64,000 nt of DNA from the NCBI GenBank assembly GCA_965237725.1, contig OZ250151.1, positions 2,294,001 to 2,358,000 on the forward strand, read 5' to 3'. Positions 27,159 through 37,052 of the stretch are shown here, one piece after another (position 1 is the stretch's first letter; the number at the start of each line of letters is the position of its first letter). The notes beneath the pieces are model-generated. The model was not told where the DNA came from. It worked only from the letters and a program-made list of their open reading frames with translations, and ran no database searches. The DNA is from G965237725 sp965237725. GTDB taxonomy: Bacteria > Pseudomonadota > Gammaproteobacteria > Arenicellales > Poriferihabitantaceae. The translations under genes were made by a program, and so were the position numbers.

Positions 27159-29183
27159 TCAACTGGATGTTTGCTTTTCTATCTCAGCCAGTAACCTGGT
27201 CCCGTCCACGAACACATAGCGTCGACTGATTGGATTTCTGCGAATGAACCCATCATAGCGGATGGCTTCCAACTCCGTGTACGGCCTGCCCAGCAGGCGG
27301 CACAGGTTGTGGAAATCTGCCTTATGAAATTTGGGCCTTTTCAGTCCGCCTTCGCAGTGTTCGTGGTCCGCCAGCACGCCATGTAAATGTGGTTCACAAA
27401 CCGGGTCACAGTTCCAGTATTTTCTGAAGTTGTATTCCAGTACGTGGCAGTGGCGGGGAGTAAATATGGCGTTTGAGATACCCGCACCGTGGGCCGAGAT
27501 GAATATCTTTGCACCTCCGCACAGTGTTGCCTGTTCTGCAGGCGTCATCATGGAAAAATCGCAGCATCTGAAAGGGATGCCCCGTTCATCGAATGCACAG
27601 CGCAAATATTCTTCAAGAGGCAAATCGGTATCTGACTCCATCAGATACCGGCTACCCTCGGGGCGCTGGTTAAGGAGCACATAACCCTGTTCGGGCGCCA
27701 TAATGCCGGCATTTTCCTTGATGGATTCACTCAGCCGGATATATTCCTTCTTCGGGGGGTAGTCTATAAATTTGTGAAATTTATAGCCAGGCTTTGCATT
27801 CAGACGCGTGGGATTAGCAATGTAGCTGGCTTCATCCTCTCTGATGTAAACCACTTGATTGAAGATGTTGGAGAGCACGAACATTCGCCATTTTTGTACC
27901 AGCTTACGCTTGTCGATCTGGTTCACAACGATATACAAATCGCTTGCTTTAAGTTCAGCCGGGTCTGCCATACCCAGCGGCAGAATTTCCTCGCGTAGAA
28001 TGTGAGAGATATTATTATCTTTGAATGTGGTTACGTAATTCGCCCGACTAAAGCGCTGGACAGCCAGGGCTGCAGATTTTGGAGCAAGGTCATGGGGATC
28101 AGGGTATTTGGGTTTGTCTTTCCACCCCATATTAAGGTGATGGAGCACCCAACTGTCCGACACAACATAGTATCTGGTCTTGTTGGACCGCTTTTTCATC
28201 CGCTTCTGAATGTTAAATTCGTTGCCTCCGAATGGGCATGCAGGGTCGAAGAAACGCCAGTCGTCAAACAGCTTGAGATGCGGCCTACCCAGAGTGAAGC
28301 CCATGCAAAACCCCAATAATTCGCGTGCCTTAAGCAATCCACAGTATCTTGCAGATTCCGCATGCTGTATCCCTTTCTCGCCACCGCCCCCGCCAGGATT
28401 ATCGGTCAATGGGCCATAGATGCAGTAATCCGAGTCGATTGAGCGGATAAAATTACCCCAGGTATGCCCCACGACCACGTCATGGTTCAGCAGAATCACC
28501 TTATTCAGACCTTCTCTGCGGGCTCGGTCAATGCCGTCGTTCCAGGTTCCGGTCAAACCACCGAATGCTTTCTGGTCATCGTTGCGTATGAAATCCACAT
28601 TGGGATGTACGTCAGCGAATTTTTTAAGATCATCAATGTCGGGATCCGAGGACTCGTTATCGTAAAGATAAATTCGGGCATTGCCACTGTGTTCGAGGAC
28701 GGACTTGAGGCAGGGAAGTCCGAACCGCGCGACATGGTTGTGAACAGTGATGACAATTCCACAATCGGAATGGGAATCCGTTGTATCAACACAATCTTGC
28801 CGCACCGGTGGATAGTCCGGTGGGCGTCGGAGTTCGCGCTGCGGTTCCTGGCTGAGTGTAAGTAGACCTGCACTCTGAAACTGAGCCAGCATATCCAGAA
28901 CATCCGACTCAAGAGAGGTGGATTCCGGAAAATGAGAGGTTAGAGCCTGAATGAGATCCGCTACGCGGATAGGATCTTGGCAGCATCTCCACACCAGTGC
29001 CGCTGATTCATTGACAGGGTGCTCGATGTCCTGCCAATTTGACACCAGATGATTCAGGAATCCAGTTTGTGATTTCTTCTGTGATTTCTTCTGTGATTTC
29101 TTCTGTGATTTAAGATATACCCCTTCATTTCTATGGATGTACAGGTCACCAGGATTCGCAGGTTGGTCTTGATGCGATACCAT
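27159..29183 (-). CDS. PqqD-like / GT2-like / GT61 (DUF563) fusion
   Basis: Of 674 residues, about 45-105 form a PqqD-like domain (PVNESAALVWRCCQDPIRVA ... LESDVLDMLAQFQSAGLL). Residues about 115-370 resemble GT2 transferases (CGIVITVHNHVARFGLPCLK, a VILLNHDVVVGHTW acidic site, GFCMGFTLGRP). Residues about 430-620 resemble GT61: EYIRLSESI, YVLLNQRPEGSRYLME and ISAHGAGISNAIFTP, the family's nucleotide-sugar loop. GT61 includes EOGT and xylosyltransferases. Before the PqqD part is a run of KKSQ repeats encoded by a 12-bp tandem repeat. It starts at ATG 29181-29183, divergent from an SGNH gene. Confidence 0.7.
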   Translation of the reverse strand: MVSHQDQPANPGDLYIHRNEGVYLKSQKKSQKKSQKKSQTGFLNHLVSNWQDIEHPVNESAALVWRCCQDPIRVADLIQALTSHFPESTSLESDVLDMLAQFQSAGLLTLSQEPQRELRRPPDYPPVRQDCVDTTDSHSDCGIVITVHNHVARFGLPCLKSVLEHSGNARIYLYDNESSDPDIDDLKKFADVHPNVDFIRNDDQKAFGGLTGTWNDGIDRARREGLNKVILLNHDVVVGHTWGNFIRSIDSDYCIYGPLTDNPGGGGGEKGIQHAESARYCGLLKARELLGFCMGFTLGRPHLKLFDDWRFFDPACPFGGNEFNIQKRMKKRSNKTRYYVVSDSWVLHHLNMGWKDKPKYPDPHDLAPKSAALAVQRFSRANYVTTFKDNNISHILREEILPLGMADPAELKASDLYIVVNQIDKRKLVQKWRMFVLSNIFNQVVYIREDEASYIANPTRLNAKPGYKFHKFIDYPPKKEYIRLSESIKENAGIMAPEQGYVLLNQRPEGSRYLMESDTDLPLEEYLRCAFDERGIPFRCCDFSMMTPAEQATLCGGAKIFISAHGAGISNAIFTPRHCHVLEYNFRKYWNCDPVCEPHLHGVLADHEHCEGGLKRPKFHKADFHNLCRLLGRPYTELEAIRYDGFIRRNPISRRYVFVDGTRLLAEIEKQTSS
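29068..29111 (-). repeat. 12-bp tandem repeat inside the PqqD-GT61 gene
   Basis: The unit TGTGATTTCTTC occurs three full times plus a part copy and encodes repeated KKSQ/QKKS on the minus strand. Because 12 is a multiple of three, slippage would change the linker length without breaking the frame. Confidence 0.85.
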
Positions 29184-29433
29184 TTCAAATTTGATGGGTA
29201 TGTGTTGGTTCCGGGTAGTTCGAAATATCCATCCCTCTGAGTGCCCCGGTCATAGCAGCAGTTAAGGCGGTTAAGGGGACGGAGGGATTATAATTTTAGC
29301 AATTCTCTTGTCTTTGTTTTAGCAGGAAGTATACCCTCTATCCCGAGGGTGAACTTGACCCGGTTCCATTTCTTTCGTACTAAAATACAACAAATGGCTG
29401 TTTCCTTTAAAATTCAAAGAATCACTACCAATA

Positions 29434-30588
29434 ATGTATTTCCCGGACGATTCGACTAAAGGCTCAATGACGCGCACAATACTTACAAACCTCGGTGTGA
29501 GCCTACTGTCTTTATTGGTATTTTTTGGTTCAATGGAGTTGATCTGCAGAATATGGTATGAACCGAAACCGATGACTTACCCTAAAATTTACGAGTACGA
29601 TCGCGACAAAGTTTTTGCCCTGAAAAAATCTCTCAAGAACGGTTTGCATATGGGGCAAACCGTCATCACAAATTCATTTGGTCATCGTGATAAGGAAATT
29701 CCGGTGGAGAAAAGCCCCGGCGTGATTCGAGTTCTGGTGCTCGGAGATTCTGTGACTTTCGGTCACGGCGTTGACATGGAATCGTCCTACCCAGAAATAC
29801 TTGAGGAAAAATTGAATCAGGAAATTAGATCTTCCAGTTTTGATGTTATAAATACAGGCGTTCCGGGCAATAGTGCCTTTCAAGAGTATTTTGATTTAAA
29901 GAGAGGATTGATTTTCGATCCCGATGTTATTATTCTGCAATTTGTGCTGAATGACGTCGCCGAGCCTTTCAAGGTTTTTAAAAGATACGGTGGCAACGGA
30001 ATTTCCTACCATAAGGTTCCGGATACCCACTGGATAGATCACCTGTTGAAGCAAAACAGTGCGTTATATCTGCTCCTTGCTGATACCCATCACTGGATAG
30101 TTCATCGATTTACAGATGTCAAGAAGACAAGAATAGAAGGGTGGCGCAAAAGACGCGCCCTTACCATAAATCTCGCAGCCCGTGAACCAATAAATGCTGC
30201 AGAGATCTTCATTTGGAAAGAGTTTAGAAAACAATTGAAAAAGATTGCAGATCTGGCCCACAGCAAGAAAATTCCGATATTATTATTCGCCTCTCCAGTA
30301 AATTTTCAGCTGACTGATCCCACGCGAACCTATGCACAGAGTTGGTTAAAGGAATTCGCTGCTGAGAATAACATCTCGTTTTATGACATCTTGCCAGATC
30401 TCCGCCTCGCTTTCGACCGTTGGATTGATCAGCGATCAGCGCAAGGGAAGAAGTTAGAACCGAAGAAATTTTGGCACAAATATTTTCTGGATCATGATCA
30501 TTACAATGATCGTGGTCATCAATTCGTCGCCGACCAGATTTTCCCTTATCTTAGCGATCTGCTTCCAAAAATAGATGGTCAAGAATAG
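29434..30588 (+). CDS. SGNH/GDSL-family hydrolase with N-terminal membrane anchor
   Basis: The 384-residue protein has one hydrophobic segment (GVSLLSLLVFFGSMELI, residues about 21-37) and then block I VLVLGDSVTFGHGV with nucleophile S106, block III NDV (N173, D174) and a late DHDHYNDRGH that supplies the Asp and His. These are acyl-ester hydrolases or acetyltransferase partners, here probably anchored facing the periplasm and acting on an O-acetylated glycan. A second possible start is the ATG at 29467, closer to the membrane segment. It ends 29 bp before a convergent membrane glycosyltransferase. Confidence 0.7.
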   Translation: MYFPDDSTKGSMTRTILTNLGVSLLSLLVFFGSMELICRIWYEPKPMTYPKIYEYDRDKVFALKKSLKNGLHMGQTVITNSFGHRDKEIPVEKSPGVIRVLVLGDSVTFGHGVDMESSYPEILEEKLNQEIRSSSFDVINTGVPGNSAFQEYFDLKRGLIFDPDVIILQFVLNDVAEPFKVFKRYGGNGISYHKVPDTHWIDHLLKQNSALYLLLADTHHWIVHRFTDVKKTRIEGWRKRRALTINLAAREPINAAEIFIWKEFRKQLKKIADLAHSKKIPILLFASPVNFQLTDPTRTYAQSWLKEFAAENNISFYDILPDLRLAFDRWIDQRSAQGKKLEPKKFWHKYFLDHDHYNDRGHQFVADQIFPYLSDLLPKIDGQE

Positions 30589-30617
30589 CTTGATAGTGTC
30601 GCTAAACTCAGCACACT

Positions 30618-32153
30618 TCACTCCGACCCCTTTATTTTATATACGCCAGCAATCACTCGTGTGCCTATTCTCACCGCATAGTACTCCTCGTAACCGGGGG
30701 GGATCTTATATCGTTTAAAGTTGGTGATGATGTAGTCGGCGTCTTCGAGTTCTTTTACGAGTTGAAGCCTTTCACGATCGCCAGGCGGTAAAATATTCAA
30801 GTTGTTTTTTCCGGGCCGTCGAGGCATGGCGTAGATTTTTACGATTCCCGGGTTGTTCTTTAATATGTGCTCCATGACATTACGGTACGACAAACCCCAG
30901 TAATCCAGACTCCTCCGTTCATCGGCGAAATTATTGACATAGCCCCCCTGGTGTGGGTGATGCTTGACAATGAAATGAAGCGTGCTGACCACGCTTCCCG
31001 CCAATATGGTTATCGTAACAAGATTGACAATCCTGGAGATCTCCTTATTAGTGATTGACCCAACCAATCTGCGCATGTACATAAACCCAGCAAGGGACAC
31101 GTATACGAACATGGGGTAGATGAAGTAGTGATGCCGCCATCCGCCATACAAGCGCGTATTGAGTGCAATGGGTATAACGATTGGTAAAATGAGAAGGGCC
31201 ATGACCAATAAATGGGTCTTGGATCGATTACAGAATTGGACGACGCTGGTACCAGGCAACTTGAGATATGAAAAACAACCCAGCAAGAAAAACAGAATAT
31301 AAACTATTGGCGTGGTTGCAGCAATCCAGGTAAAGTTATATGTCCATGGTGTACCTTTCCAGTGCTCGTCAACACCAGTCGATGATTTAAGCGACATTAG
31401 AAAATTCGCAATCGGTGATTCCCAGAACACAGGCGAAAACAAGAAGGATAGGGCAATAAACGACAGAACATAGATGCTGATTACCGACCACGCTTTTTTT
31501 CCATCCTTATTAGGTAAGGTTCCAAGCACGTAGAAAACACAGGTGCAGAAAGGTACTATCAAGCCGGCGAGCCGTATATCTACAACCATAGCTGAGGCCA
31601 GCGCATGCAGCACTGCATTGCCGTAAGACTTGTCTTTTAACAGTCGTACAGACGTATAAGCGCTGATGATGTAAAACGATAAAAAACCGATATCGGATGT
31701 ATTGTAGAAAGCATGTGACGATATCCTCGGATGAATAACCAGTAAAATACACCCAGCTAAGCCGATCTTCCAGCTCCCGAAACCCGATTTACACAGTAGA
31801 TAGAAAACAATAACCGACAGGTAAAACAAAAGAAATATACATAGATGCCGCAACAGAATGACGTCCCTGGAATTGGACACTTTGAGTAATTTTTCGATTG
31901 CGATCAAAATGATATCCAATGTGGGCCCGTGCGTGACGTCATGGCGCGACAAATTGTCTGTTTTCTGTAGCTGATTTTGTTCAATGGTGTTTTCGATGTA
32001 GTTGAACCATTTGTTTCCAAATTTCTGGTTGTGGTACTCATCCCAATGCACGCCGTAATCGTCGTAGACAACCAATCCAGAGATCAGTAGTGCTGCGAAA
32101 AATGTCGACAGGATAAGAATCTTGTTTTTTTCAATCATTTTTTTAACGTCCAC
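30618..32153 (-). CDS. Polytopic GT-C-type glycosyltransferase (PMT/ArnT-like)
   Basis: The 511-residue protein is largely hydrophobic with about ten predicted membrane stretches. The first is followed by VVYDDYGVHWDEYHN, the acidic luminal loop typical of GT-C transferases that use lipid-linked sugars. HYFIYPMFVYVSLAGFMYMR lies in a later membrane stretch and a soluble tail ends the protein. It should act on the periplasmic face of the inner membrane. The start is GTG at 32151-32153 or the ATG at 32136-32138; neither has a clear ribosome site. Confidence 0.7.
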   Translation of the reverse strand: MDVKKMIEKNKILILSTFFAALLISGLVVYDDYGVHWDEYHNQKFGNKWFNYIENTIEQNQLQKTDNLSRHDVTHGPTLDIILIAIEKLLKVSNSRDVILLRHLCIFLLFYLSVIVFYLLCKSGFGSWKIGLAGCILLVIHPRISSHAFYNTSDIGFLSFYIISAYTSVRLLKDKSYGNAVLHALASAMVVDIRLAGLIVPFCTCVFYVLGTLPNKDGKKAWSVISIYVLSFIALSFLFSPVFWESPIANFLMSLKSSTGVDEHWKGTPWTYNFTWIAATTPIVYILFFLLGCFSYLKLPGTSVVQFCNRSKTHLLVMALLILPIVIPIALNTRLYGGWRHHYFIYPMFVYVSLAGFMYMRRLVGSITNKEISRIVNLVTITILAGSVVSTLHFIVKHHPHQGGYVNNFADERRSLDYWGLSYRNVMEHILKNNPGIVKIYAMPRRPGKNNLNILPPGDRERLQLVKELEDADYIITNFKRYKIPPGYEEYYAVRIGTRVIAGVYKIKGSE

Positions 32154-32751
32154 CGCTCGACGGTTGCCTGTGGTTCTGGCCGTCTCGCTCGGGCAATAAA
32201 ACGGATAGCGGTGACGGAGGGATTAAGCATTAAGCAGTCAAGATTGGATGACGAATGATTTAGTATACTTGAGTTAAAGATGAACTCACAGGAATGGTAC
32301 GTGCCTGGATGAGCTAAGGAACTACAGTCCAGGTTGGACTTGCCATATCGTGCAAAGAGGCAACAATAAGGAGACCGCTTTTACTCAACGCTCGGATGCG
32401 ACAATTTTCTGAATTTAGTACGAATTCTTTCGTACCAAACTTTAATAAATGATGATTTTCACTCAATTCCCATGGGCAGTGGACTAATTTCAGTACTTAA
32501 TAAATCAATGTTATCTTACCCCGCTATATGTACCAAGTTGACTGTTAGAGATTGAAGCTACCTCCCAGTCCATTCAACCTGTGGGTCTGCTATAGGAAAT
32601 AGCTGACGTTCAGATTATCGGGCAAATCCGTCTGTTTATTGCTGCGATTGCAACGGACCGTGGAATTACAGTTTTCCAGCCCTCTCTTCCCTATGCGCAG
32701 AAAACGCTGGGATCATGGATGGGGCTGTGAGGGAACTCTCTTTAAGCGAGT
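32154..32751. other. 598-bp gap with two dispersed repeats
   Basis: No gene is seen. Bases about 32457-32505 match 25793-25845. Bases 32587-32644 (core ATAGCTGACGTTCAG ... GTCTGTTTATTGC) match 33561-33612 and 46141-46199. The last ~60 bp before 32752 resemble 41100-41162, the 3' flank of the paralogous sulfotransferase, so this flank was duplicated with that gene. Confidence 0.55.
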
Positions 32752-33510
32752 TTAAATCTCTTTGCGGGGGAATGATAATTGAGCGTCCAATTCGGCTCGA
32801 ATCTGGTCATTAGGCATTTCCGGGAAAATTAATCCGCTCAGACGAAATACTTCCAGGTTGTTACCCAGGCACTCCCAGAAGATTTTATTGCGACCCTCTG
32901 ATTGATTCTGCCAACGATTCAAAACCGCCATTTTCCTAGCGTTGTTTTTGAATTTCATTTTGTCGAATGAACTTCTCCCAAATTTAGGAATTTTATTAAT
33001 AGTTTCCTCACTGTAATCCATATTAAGTTGTTGTGCTATTTCCCTGCGGTAACTCTCTGACACAAACCACCGGTTATAGTTAATGCATACCTTATTGACT
33101 AAATGATTAGTTTCTCCACAAAACTCCATGGCATATTGTATCCAAAGCTTCATTTTTGGAGCATATAACCTCGAATCGCTTCTCCAGTGTCTCTTGATCC
33201 TTGAAGCAAGCAAGTTGAAAGGGTCCCTTAAAAGAAGAATGTGCTGTACATTGGGATATGCTTCCCATTCAGCAAAATTTACATCTTCCAGACTTATCAG
33301 ATTGTTTCCAGGCTGAATTTTTTTTAATCTGGCATTGTTAATATGATGTAAGGGGTGCATGGATCGAAGCCAGTCAATTGTGCAGTGATTGCCACTGCGC
33401 CTTAATCCCCAGAATAGGATTTGCCTGGGTGATTTAGGACCAAATATCTGGTGAGAGAGTTTCTGTATGAAGTCAGGTTTCAAGAATTTCACTAGCACCA
33501 GATAATCCAA
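32752..33510 (-). CDS. Sulfotransferase-like protein, family A (copy 1)
   Basis: The 252-residue protein has QILFWGLRRSGNHCTIDWLR (30-49) as the PAPS loop and HILLLRDPFNLLASRIKRHW (about 90-109) as the 3'-phosphate site. It has paralogs at 41163-41897 and a pseudogene at 47561-48309. The apparent start is TTG at 33508-33510, though the coding resemblance among paralogs continues a few codons further upstream (CYIL...TL), so the true start may lie outside the annotated frame. A conserved GAGTATATAGCA stands 12 bp upstream. Confidence 0.7.
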   Translation of the reverse strand: MDYLVLVKFLKPDFIQKLSHQIFGPKSPRQILFWGLRRSGNHCTIDWLRSMHPLHHINNARLKKIQPGNNLISLEDVNFAEWEAYPNVQHILLLRDPFNLLASRIKRHWRSDSRLYAPKMKLWIQYAMEFCGETNHLVNKVCINYNRWFVSESYRREIAQQLNMDYSEETINKIPKFGRSSFDKMKFKNNARKMAVLNRWQNQSEGRNKIFWECLGNNLEVFRLSGLIFPEMPNDQIRAELDAQLSFPRKEI

Positions 33511-33560
33511 AGTGTTCGCAATGAGTATATAGCAACCCCACAGCGAACTGAAGCTGAACG

Positions 33561-33612
33561 ACTGCTATGGGAATAGTTGACGCTCAGAAAATAAGTAAAT
33601 CTGTCTACTTGA
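33561..33612. repeat. Dispersed intergenic repeat, copy 2
   Basis: CTGCTATGGGAATAGTTGAC followed by GCTCAGAAAATAAGTAAATC and TGTCTACTT aligns with 32587-32644 and 46141-46199. It overlaps the last codons of the gene 33605-34351. Its nature is unknown. Confidence 0.5.
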
Positions 33613-34351
33613 TTTTTCTAAAGAATAACTTTCCAAAGAACGCCTCTCGACTTGCCTTTTTTCGGGTTTTTTTTAACCGATACTCACGGCCTATTGCCTT
33701 TGTGTGTGGAGAGACCTTGCATGCGTACGGTTTAATGCCCTTGTGTGTGGTGAGACAAAAAATGCGGGCCAAGGTGAATTCAATCTTTGTCCATAAAGAT
33801 GGTGTAAGCTGATAGACGTGATAACCCCCTTTACGTGTGTGGACGTGTTTGTGACACCAGGGGTATGGACACAATTTACGGAAAAAAAGTTGTTGTCCAT
33901 GTCTAATACCCTCGAACAGCACGACCGTTTGGGGATGCAGATACTCCTGAAACTGGAGGCGGTATCGTTGGATCGAAAGCTCGTCCATTTTTTTAGTCTT
34001 GTCTTCAGTAAATACGGGGCCGTCTACTAGAATGAAGTCAAATGTTCCTGTTATTTGATCGGAATCGCTAATGATTTCAATTCGATCAATTAATTCATCA
34101 CCGATGTTGGAACGGAGTTGGTCTCGACACCACGCGACTTCCTCCAACGCGACGTGACGAATAATTCCAGAGCCTGTAGCAATAATTGCTTGAGTCGTTG
34201 TCCCGATCCCAGGACCAAACTCGAGAACAGTTGATGGTTTACAGCGTTTGATCCATCCCATGATGCCATTCAAAGACTCCATGGAAGCTATTTGTTTGCT
34301 TCCTTTTTTCTTTTTATAAAGTGTATAGATTTCTGTGGCTAAAGAATACAT
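33605..34351 (-). CDS. SAM-dependent methyltransferase-like protein
   Basis: The 248-residue protein has a SAM-binding motif STVLEFGPGIGTTTQAIIAT (about 39-58), VALEEVAW as the ribose-contact acid, and FDFILVDGPVFTEDK, as in O-methyltransferase-like Rossmann enzymes. The C-terminal part contains an imperfect duplication visible in the DNA (two copies of about GCCYTTGTGTGTGG at 33697-33760). This may mean that the last ~40 residues are not part of the ancestral protein. The acceptor is unknown. Confidence 0.6.
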   Translation of the reverse strand: MYSLATEIYTLYKKKKGSKQIASMESLNGIMGWIKRCKPSTVLEFGPGIGTTTQAIIATGSGIIRHVALEEVAWCRDQLRSNIGDELIDRIEIISDSDQITGTFDFILVDGPVFTEDKTKKMDELSIQRYRLQFQEYLHPQTVVLFEGIRHGQQLFFRKLCPYPWCHKHVHTRKGGYHVYQLTPSLWTKIEFTLARIFCLTTHKGIKPYACKVSPHTKAIGREYRLKKTRKKASREAFFGKLFFRKIK

Positions 34352-34639
34352 GGGTTACAGGTATCAGAATTACAAAAAAATTTAATCAATTTTAGAGGCG
34401 TAACGTCGATATTTTAATATGACGTATCAAACCACGTCTTGGGCATACAACCCGGTGAGATATTAACCTGTTTAGCCCTTCCCCGTCAGGGCTCCCAATA
34501 TGACGGATAGGAAATAGTCAGACCCAGCAGCATATTATTCACAAAGTGCAGGTGGTTGATTCTCGTCAGAATATATAAAACCAATATGGTGTAAATTCAA
34601 AGAGGGAATTCCAGTCATTCTGTATTTTCACTGTGATGC

Positions 34640-35563
34640 TCAAATCGGGTAACCAGCCTCGTCGACCGGCAATCCAAATTCCTGGCGCAGATACTTGCAA
34701 TGTTCCCGTGTACGATCCTCGATCCGGGACCGCCAGACCTCAGGGATCTCAACCGTTGCCGGTTCCCCCTTCATAGGCGATTCGTGGCCACTTTTTAGCA
34801 TTTGACCCCGATCCTTACGTGATGCCTGTCGGAAGATTCGTGTTAGCTCGGGGGACTGATTTATCATCTTTATGCGCTCCACTTTTTCGCGCGTGATCCG
34901 TTTATGCAGGTGCTGGCCCGCGGTGCACCGAACCCCTTCGTCCGGATCCACCCCGATGAACTCGCACATGGTACGAAAGAAACGCTGTGGATCTGACTGC
35001 AGGTGCTCGAACAGGAACACCCCGACATTCTCCTTGCCGAGCCGTGCCACGTAGGGCTCCAGGACATCCCTGAATAAAAGAGCTCTCCTTGGCCAGCCCG
35101 GGCGATTCACATTTTTTGAAATCCATTTTTCGAACGAGACGTAGTTCGAAGTATTCTTTATTTTCGAGTTTTTACGCATGAGAACCTCAAAATAGAAAGA
35201 CTCCATCCAGCGAACAGGATGCCGGACGACGAGAATGACTTTGGCAGCACCAAACACGCGCTCGATGTTCATTGCTAGCCGGGTATGGCTGAACCCCCCC
35301 AGGCCCTCACGCGACATCACAGGAACGCGGCCATTCAGCAACGCCGGTGCGGTGACTTCGATCACGGCACGTCGCCACATCTCCAGGGTGGCGTCGTCTT
35401 TGCAACACGGTAGCTTGTTCGAGATCGTCTTCATCAACGATTCTCCGTATCGTGGTCCGTAATAATCTATCCCAAGATACTCGATCTGGGAATGGGCGGC
35501 GAACAGACTAAATTTTAGCGTTGAGGATGCTGCCTTGGGAAGGCCCAGGTGAATACAAGTCAT
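34640..35563 (-). CDS. Sulfotransferase-like protein, family B (copy 1)
   Basis: The start is set at the ATG 35561-35563 (MTCIHLGLPKAASSTLKFSL), because GGAGG lies 7 bases upstream and the paralogs start at the same residue; a longer frame to 35611 is rejected. CIHLGLPKAASSTL is the PAPS loop and VILVVRHPVRWMESFYFEVL the 3'-phosphate site. The 307-residue protein has close paralogs at 46332-47261 and 49614-50546. They share the closing block VEIPEVWRSRIEDR and YLRQEFGLPVDEAGYPI, so these are recent duplicates. Confidence 0.75.
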   Translation of the reverse strand: MTCIHLGLPKAASSTLKFSLFAAHSQIEYLGIDYYGPRYGESLMKTISNKLPCCKDDATLEMWRRAVIEVTAPALLNGRVPVMSREGLGGFSHTRLAMNIERVFGAAKVILVVRHPVRWMESFYFEVLMRKNSKIKNTSNYVSFEKWISKNVNRPGWPRRALLFRDVLEPYVARLGKENVGVFLFEHLQSDPQRFFRTMCEFIGVDPDEGVRCTAGQHLHKRITREKVERIKMINQSPELTRIFRQASRKDRGQMLKSGHESPMKGEPATVEIPEVWRSRIEDRTREHCKYLRQEFGLPVDEAGYPI

Positions 35564-35783
35564 ACAGGTGCCTCCACTAGGATATACCTGATCGGGCTCA
35601 AAAGATTGCAAATAGTTTCAAAGGGCACAATACTTAATAAGTCCACATTATAGATACTGACACAACGCCCAAATCGGATAAGAAACAGATCCTCACACCA
35701 ATACTTCTCGACGTTCAGGGTAGGTCTTGAGTTGTAACTCGCGCTAAAACGTAAACGGCGGCTTCACGCCCTGAGGCGCTCGG

Positions 35784-37052
35784 TCAAGGGTTTATTGTAT
35801 CAGGATAATGCACGAGCAAAGGAGATCCTCTTTTTTTTAATGCATTAAGATAAGTGGATTCATTATACGGTGTGTGGTTTTGCCAACATCGATACAGGAT
35901 ACGAATCCACTTAAACGCTAATGCCCGAACAGCCGCCTGGTAAGTCGCCCCTTTACCACGCTGTTGACGATAGTAAGCCCCAGCCCAGTATGATTTGTTA
36001 ATGGTCTGCGCAGCCCATTCGACAAAGGTCTGTCGCAGGAAGGACGAACATTGCCAGCGCCAGTGTACCCAGTGTTTTTTGCCACTGCGCTCTGTAACCG
36101 GAGCAATGCCGGCATATCGCTGCAACTCACTCGCGCTGTTAAATCGATCCCGCTGCTCGCCAAAGGCCACAAGCAGTCTCGGGGCCAATGAAGGCCCGGC
36201 ACCCGGGAGCGCATCGAATAAAGCATAGTCAGGATGCTGGGGAGCCAGTTCGGCAATGGCTTTGTCATACTGCTTAATCGCATTCAATGTAACACGCAGC
36301 ATCTCCACCCATACGATGGCCTGTAGTCGATGCGGGCCGATGATACCCTCATCCAGGGTCAAGGGTGTTGCCGTCTTAATCGCTTCGACTCTATTGTCAA
36401 GGAGTTGACTGAATCGCATACTGTGTTGGTGGAAGAAAGTTGTCAGTGTTGTTCGACGGGCCCGTTTGACCTTAAGCAGGGTCGGCCAACGGGTAATGAA
36501 GTCACAAAAAAGCACCGTATCTATACGATCAAACCATTCAAGGGGTTGGGGATAGTATTGTTTGAGTGTATTACGCAACCGATTGGTGGTCCGGACCCGA
36601 TCATTGACCAGGCGTCGGCGTTGTTCAACTAAAGACGCCAAGGCACGCATCTGCGCACTTTGTGGGTTGAGCGGTTTAAAACGTTCTGGGTGTTTGATGA
36701 TCAGATCAAGGGCGAGTTCGGCGTCAGTGGGATCGTCCTTGGCACGACTGGGTGTAAATGCTTCTCGGTACCTGGCCAGGGTTGACGGATTAACCGGGAA
36801 GATCACAAAGCAATCGTGTTTCTGTAGGGCAGAGATGATCGGCCCCTTCGACAGTTCCACAGCAACGGCCATCGGCGCACCAAAACGGCGCATCAATGAG
36901 TGAGCCCATTGATCAAGTTCATCGGGTTGATGGGGTATCTGATCGAACTCCCTGATTCCAGTCTTGCTGGACTGTATACACATATCGTGCTTCCTGTCTG
37001 CCCAATCGATACCGATGTAGGCAGTAAAATATTTTTGATCTCCGCTATTCAT
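35784..37052 (-). CDS. IS110-family transposase (DEDD)
   Basis: The 422-residue protein has an N-terminal RuvC-like domain with YIGIDWADRKHD, MAVAVELSKGP and SRAKDDPTDAELALDLI (the D-E-D-D set), a long helical middle, and a C-terminal Transposase_20 region with LPGAGPSLAPRLLVAFG and a Ser near HWRWQCSSFLRQ. Such enzymes recombine DNA guided by a bridge RNA. The start is the ATG at 37050-37052, because GGAGGA sits just upstream; the 21-codon longer frame to 37115 has no such site. Element ends are not obvious, as usual for IS110, which lacks long inverted repeats. Confidence 0.9.
   Translation of the reverse strand: MNSGDQKYFTAYIGIDWADRKHDMCIQSSKTGIREFDQIPHQPDELDQWAHSLMRRFGAPMAVAVELSKGPIISALQKHDCFVIFPVNPSTLARYREAFTPSRAKDDPTDAELALDLIIKHPERFKPLNPQSAQMRALASLVEQRRRLVNDRVRTTNRLRNTLKQYYPQPLEWFDRIDTVLFCDFITRWPTLLKVKRARRTTLTTFFHQHSMRFSQLLDNRVEAIKTATPLTLDEGIIGPHRLQAIVWVEMLRVTLNAIKQYDKAIAELAPQHPDYALFDALPGAGPSLAPRLLVAFGEQRDRFNSASELQRYAGIAPVTERSGKKHWVHWRWQCSSFLRQTFVEWAAQTINKSYWAGAYYRQQRGKGATYQAAVRALAFKWIRILYRCWQNHTPYNESTYLNALKKRGSPLLVHYPDTINP

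Noticed and set aside
35564..35611. Upstream start for the family B sulfotransferase
   Set aside because: Paralogs start at MTCIHLG/MICIHLG, and GGAGG lies at the right distance before the ATG at 35563.
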